Shown: positions 1-6,739, numbered from the stretch's first letter. The stretch: 17,421 nucleotides of DNA from an uncultured Clostridia bacterium (GCA_905235765.1 CAJOMM010000020.1:1-17421), one strand, 5' to 3'. A program made the numbers and translations. Notes: generated from the sequence alone by a model not told the origin.

Positions 1-32
1 GTTAATATTGCCAAGGTTAATCTTTTTTTCAT
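1..32 (-). CDS. Start of a leftward gene, cut by the window edge
   Basis: Only about ten codons are inside the window, reading MKKRLTLAIL, so no family can be named. The start is well supported: on the minus strand AAAGGAG (complement of about 40-46) lies 8 bases before an ATG at 32-30, and a strong promoter lies further upstream. Two lysines and an arginine followed by a hydrophobic run would suit the start of a signal peptide or a membrane segment, but this is a guess from ten residues. Confidence 0.6.
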   Translation of the reverse strand, partial: MKKRLTLAIL

Positions 33-74
33 AAGTTTTCTCCTTTAAAAATTAAACAAAAGGCGCTTTGTAAT

Positions 75-103
75 ATATTAACATTATTTTATTTTTCTGT
101 CAA
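75..103 (-). promoter_or_regulatory. Sigma-A-type promoter for the leftward edge gene
   Basis: Read on the minus strand, TTGACA (98-103) and TAATAT (75-80) are separated by 17 bases. This is a near-consensus housekeeping promoter and would give a leader of roughly 35 bases before the ATG at position 32. Confidence 0.75.
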
Positions 104-153
104 TGTTTTAGTGTAAACTTGACGCTTATCTGAGTTTTAATTTTAAAAATCGG

Positions 154-182
154 TTGCGTTTATTTTCGGTGAGTAGTATAAT
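154..182 (+). promoter_or_regulatory. Sigma-A-type promoter for the GNAT-like gene
   Basis: TTGCGT (154-159) and TATAAT (177-182) are 17 bases apart. Transcription would start near 189, about 27 bases before the ATG at 216. It diverges from the promoter of the leftward gene, so both lie in one 180-base intergenic region. Confidence 0.75.
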
Positions 183-215
183 TTATATCGTATTCACTTT
201 TTAAAAGGTGGAAAA

Positions 216-1340
216 ATGATAGAAATCAGAGAAGTTAAAACCAAAAAAGACTTAAAAACGTTCGCTAAATTTCCGTTAAAATTATATAAAGATTGCCCCT
301 ATTACGTTCCTTCTTTATATTCGGACGAACTGAATACCTTTAATTCCAAAAAGAATTTCAACCTTAAAAACAACGTTGTAAAAGGGTTTCTGTGTTATAA
401 AGACGGGGTTGTCGTCGGAAGAATAGCAGGGCTTATTAACAACGCTTATAATCAGAAAACGGGCAAAAATTACATACGTTTTTCAAGATTTGAAGCGATA
501 GACGATTTAGACGTGTTCAAAGCGCTTCTTTCCGCCGTCAGTGATTTCGGAAAAGAGTACGGCATGCGCATAATGCACGGGCCTTGGGGGTTCAATGATA
601 CCGATAGGGAAGGTATGTTGACTTACGGATTTGACAAGAGAAGCACCTATTCCACCAACTACTATTTCCCATATTTCAGCGAAAATATGAAAAAGTTAGG
701 CTTTGAAGACGAGTCCAAATGGCTGGAAAAGGAGTTCGTTATTCCGAATACTCCGCACGACCGTATTATAAATATTTGCGAAAAATTAAAGGAAAAGTTA
801 AAGGTGAAAGAACTTGCCGACGATTTGTCTGTCGGTAAAATCTTAAAAAATTACGGGTCGGCGTTTTTTGACACGCTTAACCTTGCTTACGGGCATTTGG
901 ACGGATACGTTCCGATAGAAGGCAAGGCGCAGGATAACGTATTAAAACAATTCGCGACTATCGTCAACAAAAGATATATAAGTATGCTTGCGGACGACGA
1001 CGGACGGATAGCGGCGTTCGGTATCGTTTTGCCGTCTATTGCGGATGCGCTTATAAAAAACAAAGGCAGATTGCTTCCGTTCGGGTTTATCGACGTGTTA
1101 AAATCGATGAAAAAACCAAAAGAGTTGGAAATGGCGCTTATCGCAGTCCATCCGAAATATAAGAATACCGGCATAAATTCCATAGTTATAGCGAGAATAC
1201 TGAAAAACATAGTGGCGGACAAAATCTCGCATTTGGAATCCAACCCGATGCTCGAAACAAATTACAATATTCAGGCGCAATGGAAATTCGCGGAGGCCGA
1301 AGTAATAAAAAGGCGTCAGACGTACATAAAAGAAATATAA
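216..1340 (+). CDS. GNAT-like acetyltransferase-fold protein
   Basis: This 374-residue protein resembles a group of long bacterial proteins usually labelled as GNAT-family N-acetyltransferases or hypothetical. The recognisable parts are an N-terminal segment with 'YKDGVVVGRIAG' (about 61-72), typical of the beta-strand pair near the start of a GNAT fold, the motif HGPWGFNDTDREG at 121-133 with the following 'GFD', and a C-terminal segment 'MALIAVHPKYKNTGINSIV' (about 304-322) that resembles the acetyl-CoA-binding region of a second GNAT-like half. The classical Q/RxxGxG/A loop is not intact there ('KYKNTGI'), so activity is uncertain. The start has an AGGTGGA ribosome site at 206-212 and its own promoter. 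It is a single gene facing spoVG across a shared terminator. Substrate unknown. Confidence 0.6.
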   Translation: MIEIREVKTKKDLKTFAKFPLKLYKDCPYYVPSLYSDELNTFNSKKNFNLKNNVVKGFLCYKDGVVVGRIAGLINNAYNQKTGKNYIRFSRFEAIDDLDVFKALLSAVSDFGKEYGMRIMHGPWGFNDTDREGMLTYGFDKRSTYSTNYYFPYFSENMKKLGFEDESKWLEKEFVIPNTPHDRIINICEKLKEKLKVKELADDLSVGKILKNYGSAFFDTLNLAYGHLDGYVPIEGKAQDNVLKQFATIVNKRYISMLADDDGRIAAFGIVLPSIADALIKNKGRLLPFGFIDVLKSMKKPKELEMALIAVHPKYKNTGINSIVIARILKNIVADKISHLESNPMLETNYNIQAQWKFAEAEVIKRRQTYIKEI

Positions 1341-1358
1341 CTGTAAAAAGAGCATAAA

Positions 1359-1386
1359 AAAGCACCGTATAAGCAAACGGTGCTTT
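1359..1386. terminator. Convergent terminator between the GNAT-like gene and spoVG
   Basis: Ten base pairs, AAAGCACCGT (1359-1368) with ACGGTGCTTT (1377-1386), loop of 8. Read leftward the stem is followed by a T-rich stretch (complement of 1354-1361), so it is best as the spoVG terminator; rightward the T-run is shorter and weaker. Confidence 0.85.
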
Positions 1387-1429
1387 ACGATTTTAAAAGC
1401 AAGAGATTTCCGGAAGATTTAAAAATAAT

Positions 1430-1705
1430 TTAGTCTTGCGGTTTAAGAGACTCTTCTTCAAACGCGGCAAGAACGGATTTAATAAGTTCTTCGCGCGTTT
1501 CGGTCTTAATTGGGTGTGCGATATCGCGGAATTCGCCCTCGTTTGTTTTTTTGCTGGGCATAGCGATAAAGTAACCCTCGTTACCGCTTATGACTTTAAT
1601 GTCGTGAACTACGAAACAATCGTCAAAGGTAACGGAAGCCACTGCTTTAAGTTTGCTGTCGTCTTTTTTTACAAGCCTTACTCTTACGTCGGTAATTTTC
1701 ATCAT
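1430..1705 (-). CDS. spoVG: Septation/sporulation regulator SpoVG
   Basis: SpoVG is a small nucleic-acid-binding regulator found across Firmicutes and some other bacteria, linked to asymmetric septation, envelope and virulence gene control. The 91-residue product has the family pattern from the first residues: 'MKITDVRVRLV', then 'LKAVASVTFDDCFVVHDIKVI', then 'GYFIAMPSKK' and a C-terminal 'FRDIAHPI' with an acidic helix. Length is normal. Two adjacent ATGs are possible (1705 and 1702); the second gives the canonical start MKIT and sits 7 bases from an AAGGAAGG ribosome site, against 4 bases for the first. It is monocistronic, has a strong promoter and an upstream A-tract, and is divergent from murC. 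Presence of spoVG does not prove spore formation. Confidence 0.97.
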   Translation of the reverse strand: MMKITDVRVRLVKKDDSKLKAVASVTFDDCFVVHDIKVISGNEGYFIAMPSKKTNEGEFRDIAHPIKTETREELIKSVLAAFEEESLKPQD

Positions 1706-1722
1706 ATAACCTTCCTTCAGTA

Positions 1723-1739
1723 TACCGATTTTATCGGTA
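1723..1739 (-). repeat. Perfect 7-bp inverted repeat in the spoVG leader
   Basis: TACCGAT (1723-1729), three-base spacer, ATCGGTA (1733-1739). It lies between the spoVG -10 box and its ribosome site, so it would be a hairpin in the 5' leader with its end only about 5 bases upstream of the AAGGAAGG site. It could be a stabilising stem, an operator, or a binding site for an RNA-binding protein. Confidence 0.55.
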
Positions 1740-1756
1740 ACGTATATATTACTGTA

Positions 1757-1785
1757 ATAATAACATATTAAAACGGCGATTTCAA
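1757..1785 (-). promoter_or_regulatory. Sigma-A-type promoter of spoVG with upstream A-tract
   Basis: On the minus strand TTGAAA (1780-1785) and TATTAT (1757-1762) are 17 bases apart. Directly upstream of the -35 box (1790-1830) the template is almost pure A in this orientation, which resembles an UP element. I see no sigma-H-type promoter, unlike the classical B. subtilis spoVG gene. Confidence 0.75.
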
Positions 1786-1841
1786 GTCGTTTTTTAATTT
1801 TTTTCTTTTTTTTTGAATTTTTGTGAAAATTTTACGTTCGA

Positions 1842-1871
1842 TTTACACTTTCTCGGCCGTTTTCATAGTAT
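1842..1871 (+). promoter_or_regulatory. Possible murC promoter giving a leaderless start
   Basis: TTTACA (1842-1847) and TAGTAT (1866-1871) are 18 bases apart, predicting a transcript start near 1877-1878, at the murC ATG itself. A better -10 match, TATAAT at 1871-1876, has no -35 at normal spacing and would start transcription after the ATG. Assignment is tentative. Confidence 0.35.
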
Positions 1872-1876
1872 ATAAT

Positions 1877-3235
1877 ATGAAAATTAAGGATTTTTGTTTA
1901 AAAAATTTCCGTCCGCACTTTATAGGTGTGGGCGGCGTTTCGATGAGCGGACTTGCAAAATACCTTCTCGTCAAAGGAGTAAAGGTTTCCGGAAGCGACA
2001 GAGAATGCTCTTCTGAAACCGAAAAACTTTCCCGTCTCGGAGTCAAGGTAACAATAGGGCACGACCCGACCGTTCTTAAAGACAAGACCGCGGTAATTTA
2101 TACTTCCGCCATAGCGGAAGGCGACCCCGAACTTTTAAAAGCGAAAGAACTGTCTATTCCGACTTTTAAGCGCAGCGAACTTTTGGGCGCCGTTCTTTCG
2201 GAATTCGATCGTTCGGTGTGCGTGTCGGGAAGCCACGGCAAGACTACTTCAACCGCGATGATATCCGAAATACTGATAAGAGCGGGGGCGGATCCGACCG
2301 TGTTTTTGGGCGGAGAAAGCAATCTTTTCGGGAATTTCCGTTCCGGCAAAACCGCCGTCGCCGTGGCGGAAGCCTGCGAATACAAGAAAAATTTTTTGGA
2401 CCTTAAACCGAATGTCGCCGTAGTTCTCAATATCGATAACGATCATCTCGATTGTTACGGCGACCTAAATAAAGAAACGGAAGCCTTTTCGGAATTTGTC
2501 AAAAATTCTTTAGCCGTTATAAACGCCGACGACGTTAACTCGAAAAATTTAAATCCGTTGAGCGCAGTAACTTTCGGAGTGAAAAGCCCTGCCGTTTACC
2601 GCGCCGAAAGGGTAAGTTTAAGCGATAACCGATTGCGTTTTACACTTTACGTTTACGGTAAGAGGAAAGATAGAATCACGGTAAATGCCGTAGGCGAACA
2701 CAACGTCTACAACGCGCTTGCCGCGATTGCCGTGGCGGATATTCTGAAAGTTCCTTTTAAATTCGTGAAAGAAGGCTTACTGAATTTTTCCGGTGTAAAG
2801 AGAAGAAACGAGTTTTTGGGAGAATATCGCGGTTCAAAATTTACAGCCGATTACGCGCATCATCCGACGGAGATCGCGGCAACGTTAAAAGAACGCAAAA
2901 AAGACGGCAAAAAAACGCTTTGCTTATTTCAACCGCACACGTATTCGAGAACTTCTTATTTGTTTAACGAATTCGTTAAGGTATTATCCGACGCCGACGG
3001 CGTTCTGATTTATAAGACTTATGCCGCAAGAGAAAAGTTTGACTTTTCAGGCGACGGAAAAACGCTTTACCGTTCGCTTAAAAAAGTTTATAATCGCGAT
3101 TGCTTTTATGCGGACGACGAAAAAACACTTAAAAAAAGAATAGACGCGGCGGTTCGCGACTATGACGAAATAGCCGTTATCGGCGCCGGAGACGTGTATT
3201 TTGTCGTAAAAAAAATTTTTTTCCCGAAAATTTAA
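1877..3235 (+). CDS. murC: UDP-N-acetylmuramate--L-alanine ligase
   Basis: MurC adds L-alanine to UDP-MurNAc with ATP in the cytoplasm, the first amino acid step of peptidoglycan peptide synthesis. The N-terminal Rossmann motif GVGGVSMSG (17-25), the ATP-binding P-loop SGSHGKTT (117-124), a central-domain 'NIDNDHLDCYG' and the C-terminal ligase-domain motif 'DYAHHPTEI' are all present, and 452 residues is normal. I chose the ATG at 1877: an in-frame GTG at 1823 would add 18 hydrophobic residues with no family counterpart. Neither start has a convincing ribosome site, and the bases before the ATG read TATAATG, so initiation may be leaderless or weak. It stands alone between divergent spoVG and the dehydrogenase gene, away from the usual division and cell-wall cluster. 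Confidence 0.95.
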   Translation: MKIKDFCLKNFRPHFIGVGGVSMSGLAKYLLVKGVKVSGSDRECSSETEKLSRLGVKVTIGHDPTVLKDKTAVIYTSAIAEGDPELLKAKELSIPTFKRSELLGAVLSEFDRSVCVSGSHGKTTSTAMISEILIRAGADPTVFLGGESNLFGNFRSGKTAVAVAEACEYKKNFLDLKPNVAVVLNIDNDHLDCYGDLNKETEAFSEFVKNSLAVINADDVNSKNLNPLSAVTFGVKSPAVYRAERVSLSDNRLRFTLYVYGKRKDRITVNAVGEHNVYNALAAIAVADILKVPFKFVKEGLLNFSGVKRRNEFLGEYRGSKFTADYAHHPTEIAATLKERKKDGKKTLCLFQPHTYSRTSYLFNEFVKVLSDADGVLIYKTYAAREKFDFSGDGKTLYRSLKKVYNRDCFYADDEKTLKKRIDAAVRDYDEIAVIGAGDVYFVVKKIFFPKI

Positions 3236-3253
3236 AAAAATAGTAAAAAACGT

Positions 3254-3282
3254 TTGTCAAAATTTATTCTTTGTTTTACAAT
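3254..3282 (+). promoter_or_regulatory. Sigma-A-type promoter of the dehydrogenase gene
   Basis: TTGTCA (3254-3259) and TACAAT (3277-3282) are 17 bases apart, giving a transcript start near 3289 and a short leader carrying the AGGAGAGAG ribosome site at 3300-3308. Confidence 0.75.
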
Positions 3283-3316
3283 ATAGTTAGCTTTATAATA
3301 GGAGAGAGTTAGCAAA

Positions 3317-4276
3317 ATGGTACAGAAAAAGAGGAAGATCGCTATTCTCGGGACCGGTAACGTAGGGGCTACAATAGCTTATTCATTGACGCTTTCGGGG
3401 TTGTGTTCGGAAATTGTTTTGGTAGACGTTAACAAGGTTAAGGCAGAAGGCGAGGCTCTTGATCTTTCCCAATGCGCGGCGTGCGTGCCTTCCGTCAAAG
3501 TTTGGTGCGGAGAATACGCCGACGTAAAAGGCTCGGATATTGTGGTTGTTACTTTCGGAATAGGCAGAAAACCCGATCAGACGAGGCTCGACCTCGCAAA
3601 AGTCAACGTGGGTATACTTACTTCGGTAATGCCGGACGTCGCTAAGATTGCGCCGGACGCTTTATACGTTATAGTCAGCAATCCAGTTGACGTTTTGACG
3701 TACGCCACGATAAAATGCACGGGACTTCCGGTAAATCAGGTCATCGGTACGGGAACTCTTCTCGATTCCAACAGACTTATCAAATACGTCGCCGATTATT
3801 GTAAGATAGACGCTCATAACGTTACGGCTTACGTTCTCGGAGAACACGGAGACGCTTGTATGTCGCCCTGGAGTCTTTGCTCTATCGCAGGACTTCCTAT
3901 AAAGGATTACGCTAAAAAATTCCTCGGGGTGAACGAAAGCGAGCTTGAAAAGGAATTTGACGAAATTTATACCGATATGGTAAAATCGGGATCAATGGTA
4001 ATTAAGGCGAAAGGCGCAACCTACTATGCGATTGCGGCTTCGGTTATGCAGCTTATACGCGCGCTTCTTTCGGACACGGAAACGCTTTTGCCGTTATCTA
4101 CTTATTTAAACGGCGAATACGGCGCGAAAGATCTCTGTATGGGTGTTCCCTGTATTGTAGGCGGATCCGGACTTAAAAAGGTAGTTGAACTTTCGATTAC
4201 CGACGAAGAAAAGTCTTTGCTCGACGAAAAAATCAAATCTCTCAACGCCACTTACGACGCTTTGGGAATTAGATAA
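3317..4276 (+). CDS. L-lactate/malate dehydrogenase family enzyme
   Basis: An NAD-dependent 2-hydroxyacid dehydrogenase of the LDH/MDH superfamily (319 residues, normal length), probably reducing pyruvate to L-lactate or oxaloacetate to malate to recycle NADH. Visible: the Rossmann loop GTGNVG (12-17), the adenosine-binding Asp37, the mobile loop with 'RKPDQTRLDL' (84-93), substrate Arg153 in 'LLDSNR', the catalytic His177 in GEHGD, and 'KGATYYAIA' (232-240). Most features are LDH-like, including TRLDL and Thr235 before Tyr-Tyr. But the residue equivalent to specificity position 102 is Arg84 rather than the Gln usual in lactate dehydrogenases; Arg is the malate-type residue. So ldh is likely by overall pattern, with substrate open. 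ATG with an AGGAGAGAG site and a promoter upstream. It stands as a single transcription unit. Confidence 0.9.
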   Translation: MVQKKRKIAILGTGNVGATIAYSLTLSGLCSEIVLVDVNKVKAEGEALDLSQCAACVPSVKVWCGEYADVKGSDIVVVTFGIGRKPDQTRLDLAKVNVGILTSVMPDVAKIAPDALYVIVSNPVDVLTYATIKCTGLPVNQVIGTGTLLDSNRLIKYVADYCKIDAHNVTAYVLGEHGDACMSPWSLCSIAGLPIKDYAKKFLGVNESELEKEFDEIYTDMVKSGSMVIKAKGATYYAIAASVMQLIRALLSDTETLLPLSTYLNGEYGAKDLCMGVPCIVGGSGLKKVVELSITDEEKSLLDEKIKSLNATYDALGIR

Positions 4277-4285
4277 AATAGGTTT

Positions 4286-4415
4286 TTGTAAAAGGGAGTA
4301 GTTAGCGCGGCACACCGCGTACGCGTCGTCGTCAGGACGATATTATTATCCGGCGGCGCGGAACCTTTTGGTTTTAACAAGACTTTTACCGTTTTTTACG
4401 GTAGGAGTCTTTTTA
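4286..4415 (+). promoter_or_regulatory. Manganese (yybP-ykoY) riboswitch with terminator
   Basis: The leader of the downstream transporter gene shows the conserved parts of the yybP-ykoY element: the closing stem GTAAAAG (4288-4294) with CTTTTAC (4383-4389), GGGAGTAG right after the first strand, the GTCGTCAGGACG loop region (4328-4339), CGCGGAACC (4357-4365), and AACAAGAC before the closing strand. An accessory hairpin CGCGG/CCGCG (4306-4310/4315-4319) is present. The closing strand is also the 5' arm of a terminator, so both cannot form together. In known members Mn2+ binding stabilises the closing stem and allows read-through; the same ON logic is inferred here. Confidence 0.88.
4381..4414 (+). 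terminator. Riboswitch expression-platform terminator
   Basis: Twelve consecutive pairs (two of them G-U), 4381-4392 with 4398-4409, a TTTTT loop, then a T-run at 4410-4414. Bases 4383-4389 are shared with the riboswitch closing stem, which makes this a regulated terminator. It may also end transcripts of the upstream dehydrogenase gene. Confidence 0.88.
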
Positions 4416-4440
4416 TTTAATACCGGGGAAGAATTATTTT

Positions 4441-5727
4441 ATGAAGATTTTCGTTTTAACAATTTTTATTATCGCTTACGTCTTAATAGTGGCAATGCCG
4501 AAATATAAGGCGATTGTCTGCGGCGTGGCGGCGGCGATAACGGTAGCGGTTTTAAGCGGATTCGGACTTACCGACTTTAAATTCTGGCTGACTTCCATAG
4601 ATTTTAACGTCGTTTTAATGCTCGTAGGATTTATGATAACGGTTTCGCTTTTTAACCGTTCGAAAATGCCTGAATATATCGCGGACAAACTTATAGTTAA
4701 AATGCCTAACACGCTTACTGCGTTCGTCTTTTTAGCGGTTTTAAGCGGCGTAATCTCCGCATTTATAGACAACGTTGCAACGCTTTTGATGCTTGCGCCG
4801 ATAGGTATAGCCGCTGCGAGAAAGACGGGCGTTTCGCCTATTCCGGTTGTAATAAGTATAGCCGTGTCTTCAAATCTTCAGGGCGCGGCAACGCTGGTCG
4901 GGGACACTACCAGCGTAATGCTCGGAAGTTATGCGGATATGTCTTTCTTCGACTTTTTCTTTTTAGACGGAAAGTTTTCCATATTCTGGGCGGTAGAGAT
5001 CGGCGCGCTTCTTACCGTGCCCGTGCTTATATTTATTTTTTTCAAATACAATAAAAAACTCGAATACGTTCCGGAAACAGTCAAGGTGTCAAGCGTTATA
5101 CCGACCGTGCTTTTGCTTTTAACCGTGCTTCTTATGGTAATATTTTCTTTTATTCCTGAAAAAATTGCCTTAACTAACGGGCTTATCTGTATTTCCGTGG
5201 GAGTAATAGGACTCATTGCTTCCGCCATAACAGAAAAAGCAGATTCGGTGAAGGCGGCGCTAAAGGACATAGACTATAATACGGTTTTATTCCTGATGTT
5301 TTTATTTATGCTTATATCCGCGGTGGAAAGAGTCGGAATAATAGACGACATCAGTCAATTATTCGTAAAACTCGGCAACGTTAACGTTTTCTTATTATAT
5401 ACGGTAATAGTTTTCGGGTCGATGTTGTTTTCCGCGTTTATAGACAATATCCCGTACGTTGCGACAATGCTTCCGGTCATAAAAGGGCTTGCCTCCGGGT
5501 TTACGGGCGTTTCGCCGTATCTTTTCTATTTCGGTATGTTGTGCGGCGCGACTTTGGGCGGAAATCTTACCCCCGTCGGCGCGCAAGCGAACGTCGTTGG
5601 TATAGGTATCCTAATTAAAGAAGGCGAGAAGGTTAAAAACTCCGATTTCTTTAAAATCGGTATTCCCTTCACTCTTATAGCGGTTACGGGCGGATACGTT
5701 TTCTGCTGGCTTATTTGGGGCGTGTAA
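4441..5727 (+). CDS. ArsB/NhaD-type (ion transporter superfamily) membrane protein, likely Mn2+-regulated
   Basis: A 428-residue polytopic inner-membrane protein with about ten or more hydrophobic segments, related to the arsenite permease / NhaD antiporter / P-protein group. It shows the two-fold pseudo-repeat of that superfamily: AFIDN (107-111) and AFIDN (332-336) in each half, and the paired hairpin motifs 'SNLQGAATLVGDTTSVM' (144-160) and 'GATLGGNLTPVGAQAN' (369-384). The usual 'GDPPN' of ArsB/NhaD proteins reads GDTTS here, so its ion need not be arsenite or sodium. The gene sits directly behind a manganese riboswitch, which suggests it exports Mn2+ or helps ion balance under Mn2+ excess; this is inferred. 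A GGGGAAG ribosome site lies about 10 bases before the ATG. It forms a single-gene unit ending at a convergent terminator. Confidence 0.85.
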   Translation: MKIFVLTIFIIAYVLIVAMPKYKAIVCGVAAAITVAVLSGFGLTDFKFWLTSIDFNVVLMLVGFMITVSLFNRSKMPEYIADKLIVKMPNTLTAFVFLAVLSGVISAFIDNVATLLMLAPIGIAAARKTGVSPIPVVISIAVSSNLQGAATLVGDTTSVMLGSYADMSFFDFFFLDGKFSIFWAVEIGALLTVPVLIFIFFKYNKKLEYVPETVKVSSVIPTVLLLLTVLLMVIFSFIPEKIALTNGLICISVGVIGLIASAITEKADSVKAALKDIDYNTVLFLMFLFMLISAVERVGIIDDISQLFVKLGNVNVFLLYTVIVFGSMLFSAFIDNIPYVATMLPVIKGLASGFTGVSPYLFYFGMLCGATLGGNLTPVGAQANVVGIGILIKEGEKVKNSDFFKIGIPFTLIAVTGGYVFCWLIWGV

Positions 5728-5764
5728 TTATTAGGGCAAAAAAACAATAAAAAAATATTTATTA

Positions 5765-5810
5765 AAAAACACCGCAAAATCTGTAAAATTTCAGATTTTG
5801 CGGTGTTTTT
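5765..5810. terminator. Strong bidirectional terminator (19-bp stem)
   Basis: A perfect 19-bp stem, 5765-5783 with 5792-5810, with an 8-base loop and T-runs at the end in both directions. It separates the convergent transporter gene and the TSCPD gene. Confidence 0.95.
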
Positions 5811-5826
5811 AACAGTCGATTTTAGA

Positions 5827-6072
5827 TTATTTTCGGACGTATTGTTCGAGCGCTTTGGCTAGTTGGTCGCCGCAGCTCGTGCCGTTTCTGCATTGTATAC
5901 CTTTAAGCAGGGAAATAACTTCTTCCGCGGATCTGCCTTCAACGAGCCTCGCTACAGCCTGCGTGTTACCTACGCAACCGCCTATAAAACGAACGTTTTC
6001 CACGCGTCCGTCATCGCTTACGTTAAATTCTATTTCTCTCGAACAAGTGCCGCATGTTTTGTATCTTTGCAT
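5827..6072 (-). CDS. TSCPD-domain protein (TIGR03905-like)
   Basis: An 81-residue cysteine-rich protein of a small family common in Clostridia, of unknown function. The TSCPD domain is also found at the C-terminus of some ribonucleotide reductases and often binds metal. Visible: CGTCS near residues 7-11, 'FIGGCVGNTQAV' in the middle, a predicted helix 'VEGRSAEEVISLL', and the signature 'CRNGTSCGDQLAKAL' near the end, where the family usually has TSCPDQ; here Pro is replaced by Gly. The start codon overlaps the stop of the upstream DUF4364 gene by one base (TGATG), so the two are translationally coupled in one operon. Its transcript ends at the 19-bp terminator. Confidence 0.85.
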   Translation of the reverse strand: MQRYKTCGTCSREIEFNVSDDGRVENVRFIGGCVGNTQAVARLVEGRSAEEVISLLKGIQCRNGTSCGDQLAKALEQYVRK

Positions 6073-6596
6073 CAGTCTACCAGTCCTTCATAAATATTTC
6101 TGTATGTATCCGCCGCTTTTTCTCCCCATTTTTTATAAATATCTTTTGCAATCTGACGGTTGGGAACTACGATTTTTAATTCGAGTACGGGTTGCACCGG
6201 TTCTATAATCTTAAGCGAAACGGTGTAAGTGCCGTCCTTATTCATAAAGTAGTCGGCAACGCACTCCTGTTTTCTTCTGTAACGGTTACGGTTATTTTTT
6301 ATAAATAATGAAATTTCTTCCCTCGTAGAAGCCGGGATATTTATAAAAAAGTTGGCGAGACAGATTCTTCCGTCGGTCGTTATGGTGTAAAGAGGTTCTT
6401 CCGCTTCTGCAATGTTATATATCCAGCCGCATTCCAGAAGTTGGTTTAAAATGGGCTGACAGTCCATATACGCCAGCCAGTTGTTGGAAGAACAGCACAT
6501 ATCCAGCACCGTGTTTTCCGATAGAGGTACTTCCATCTTGTCGAAAACGAACAATAATATTAATTTATTTAAGGAAGAATCGCCCTTTACCTGCAT
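6072..6596 (-). CDS. DUF4364 family protein, putative winged-helix regulator
   Basis: Matches the DUF4364 family of Clostridia, about 170-180 residues, of unknown function, whose N-terminal part looks like a winged helix-turn-helix: 'SLNKLILLFVFDK' at the start, a helix-rich part with 'DCQPILNQLLECGWI' and the wing-like 'YTITTDGRICLANF'. The C-terminal half is a strand-rich domain ('TYTVSLKIIEP', 'LELKIVVPN'). Two starts are possible: ATG at 6611 has no ribosome site, whereas ATG at 6596 has TGGGGA 9 bases upstream, so I prefer the latter (174 residues). Promoter with a perfect TATAAT upstream. It is divergent from an unknown-protein operon across a region containing a dyad, which would fit local regulation, but this is inference. 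Confidence 0.8.
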   Translation of the reverse strand: MQVKGDSSLNKLILLFVFDKMEVPLSENTVLDMCCSSNNWLAYMDCQPILNQLLECGWIYNIAEAEEPLYTITTDGRICLANFFINIPASTREEISLFIKNNRNRYRRKQECVADYFMNKDGTYTVSLKIIEPVQPVLELKIVVPNRQIAKDIYKKWGEKAADTYRNIYEGLVD

Positions 6597-6642
6597 TACG
6601 TTTTTCCCCATTTCGTAAAATCAAAAATACTTCTTCCCGATA

Positions 6643-6670
6643 ATTATATCACAAAATAAAACTTTGTAAA
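6643..6670 (-). promoter_or_regulatory. Promoter of the DUF4364-TSCPD operon
   Basis: On the minus strand TTTACA (6665-6670) and TATAAT (6643-6648) are 16 bases apart. The start of transcription would be near 6636, about 40 bases before the preferred ATG at 6596. Confidence 0.75.
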
Positions 6671-6672
6671 GG

Positions 6673-6720
6673 ACTTTTGATAATTTTTACAAATTAGGCG
6701 TAAAAAATGTTTATCAAAGT
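6673..6720. repeat. Imperfect dyad between divergent promoters, possible operator
   Basis: Outer arms ACTTTTGATAA (6673-6683) and TTATCAAAGT (6711-6720) are inverted copies with one extra T; inner arms TTTTTAC (6684-6690) and GTAAAAA (6700-6706) are also inverted, around AAATTAGGC. The right outer arm contains the rightward -35 box, so a bound protein could block that promoter. AT-rich sequence makes chance dyads likelier, hence moderate confidence. Confidence 0.4.
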
Positions 6721-6739
6721 CGAATTTATATGATATAAT
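6711..6739 (+). promoter_or_regulatory. Promoter of the coiled-coil protein-Nudix-typA operon
   Basis: TTATCA (6711-6716) and TATAAT (6734-6739) are 17 bases apart. Transcription would begin near 6746, about 63 bases before the ATG at 6809. Confidence 0.7.

Noticed and set aside
1436..1771. 111-codon rightward open frame opposite spoVG
   Set aside because: It is the complement of spoVG plus its leader and promoter; spoVG is clearly the real gene.
5855..6208. 117-codon rightward open frame over the TSCPD and DUF4364 genes
   Set aside because: It is antisense to two recognisable coupled genes and its product has no recognisable pattern.
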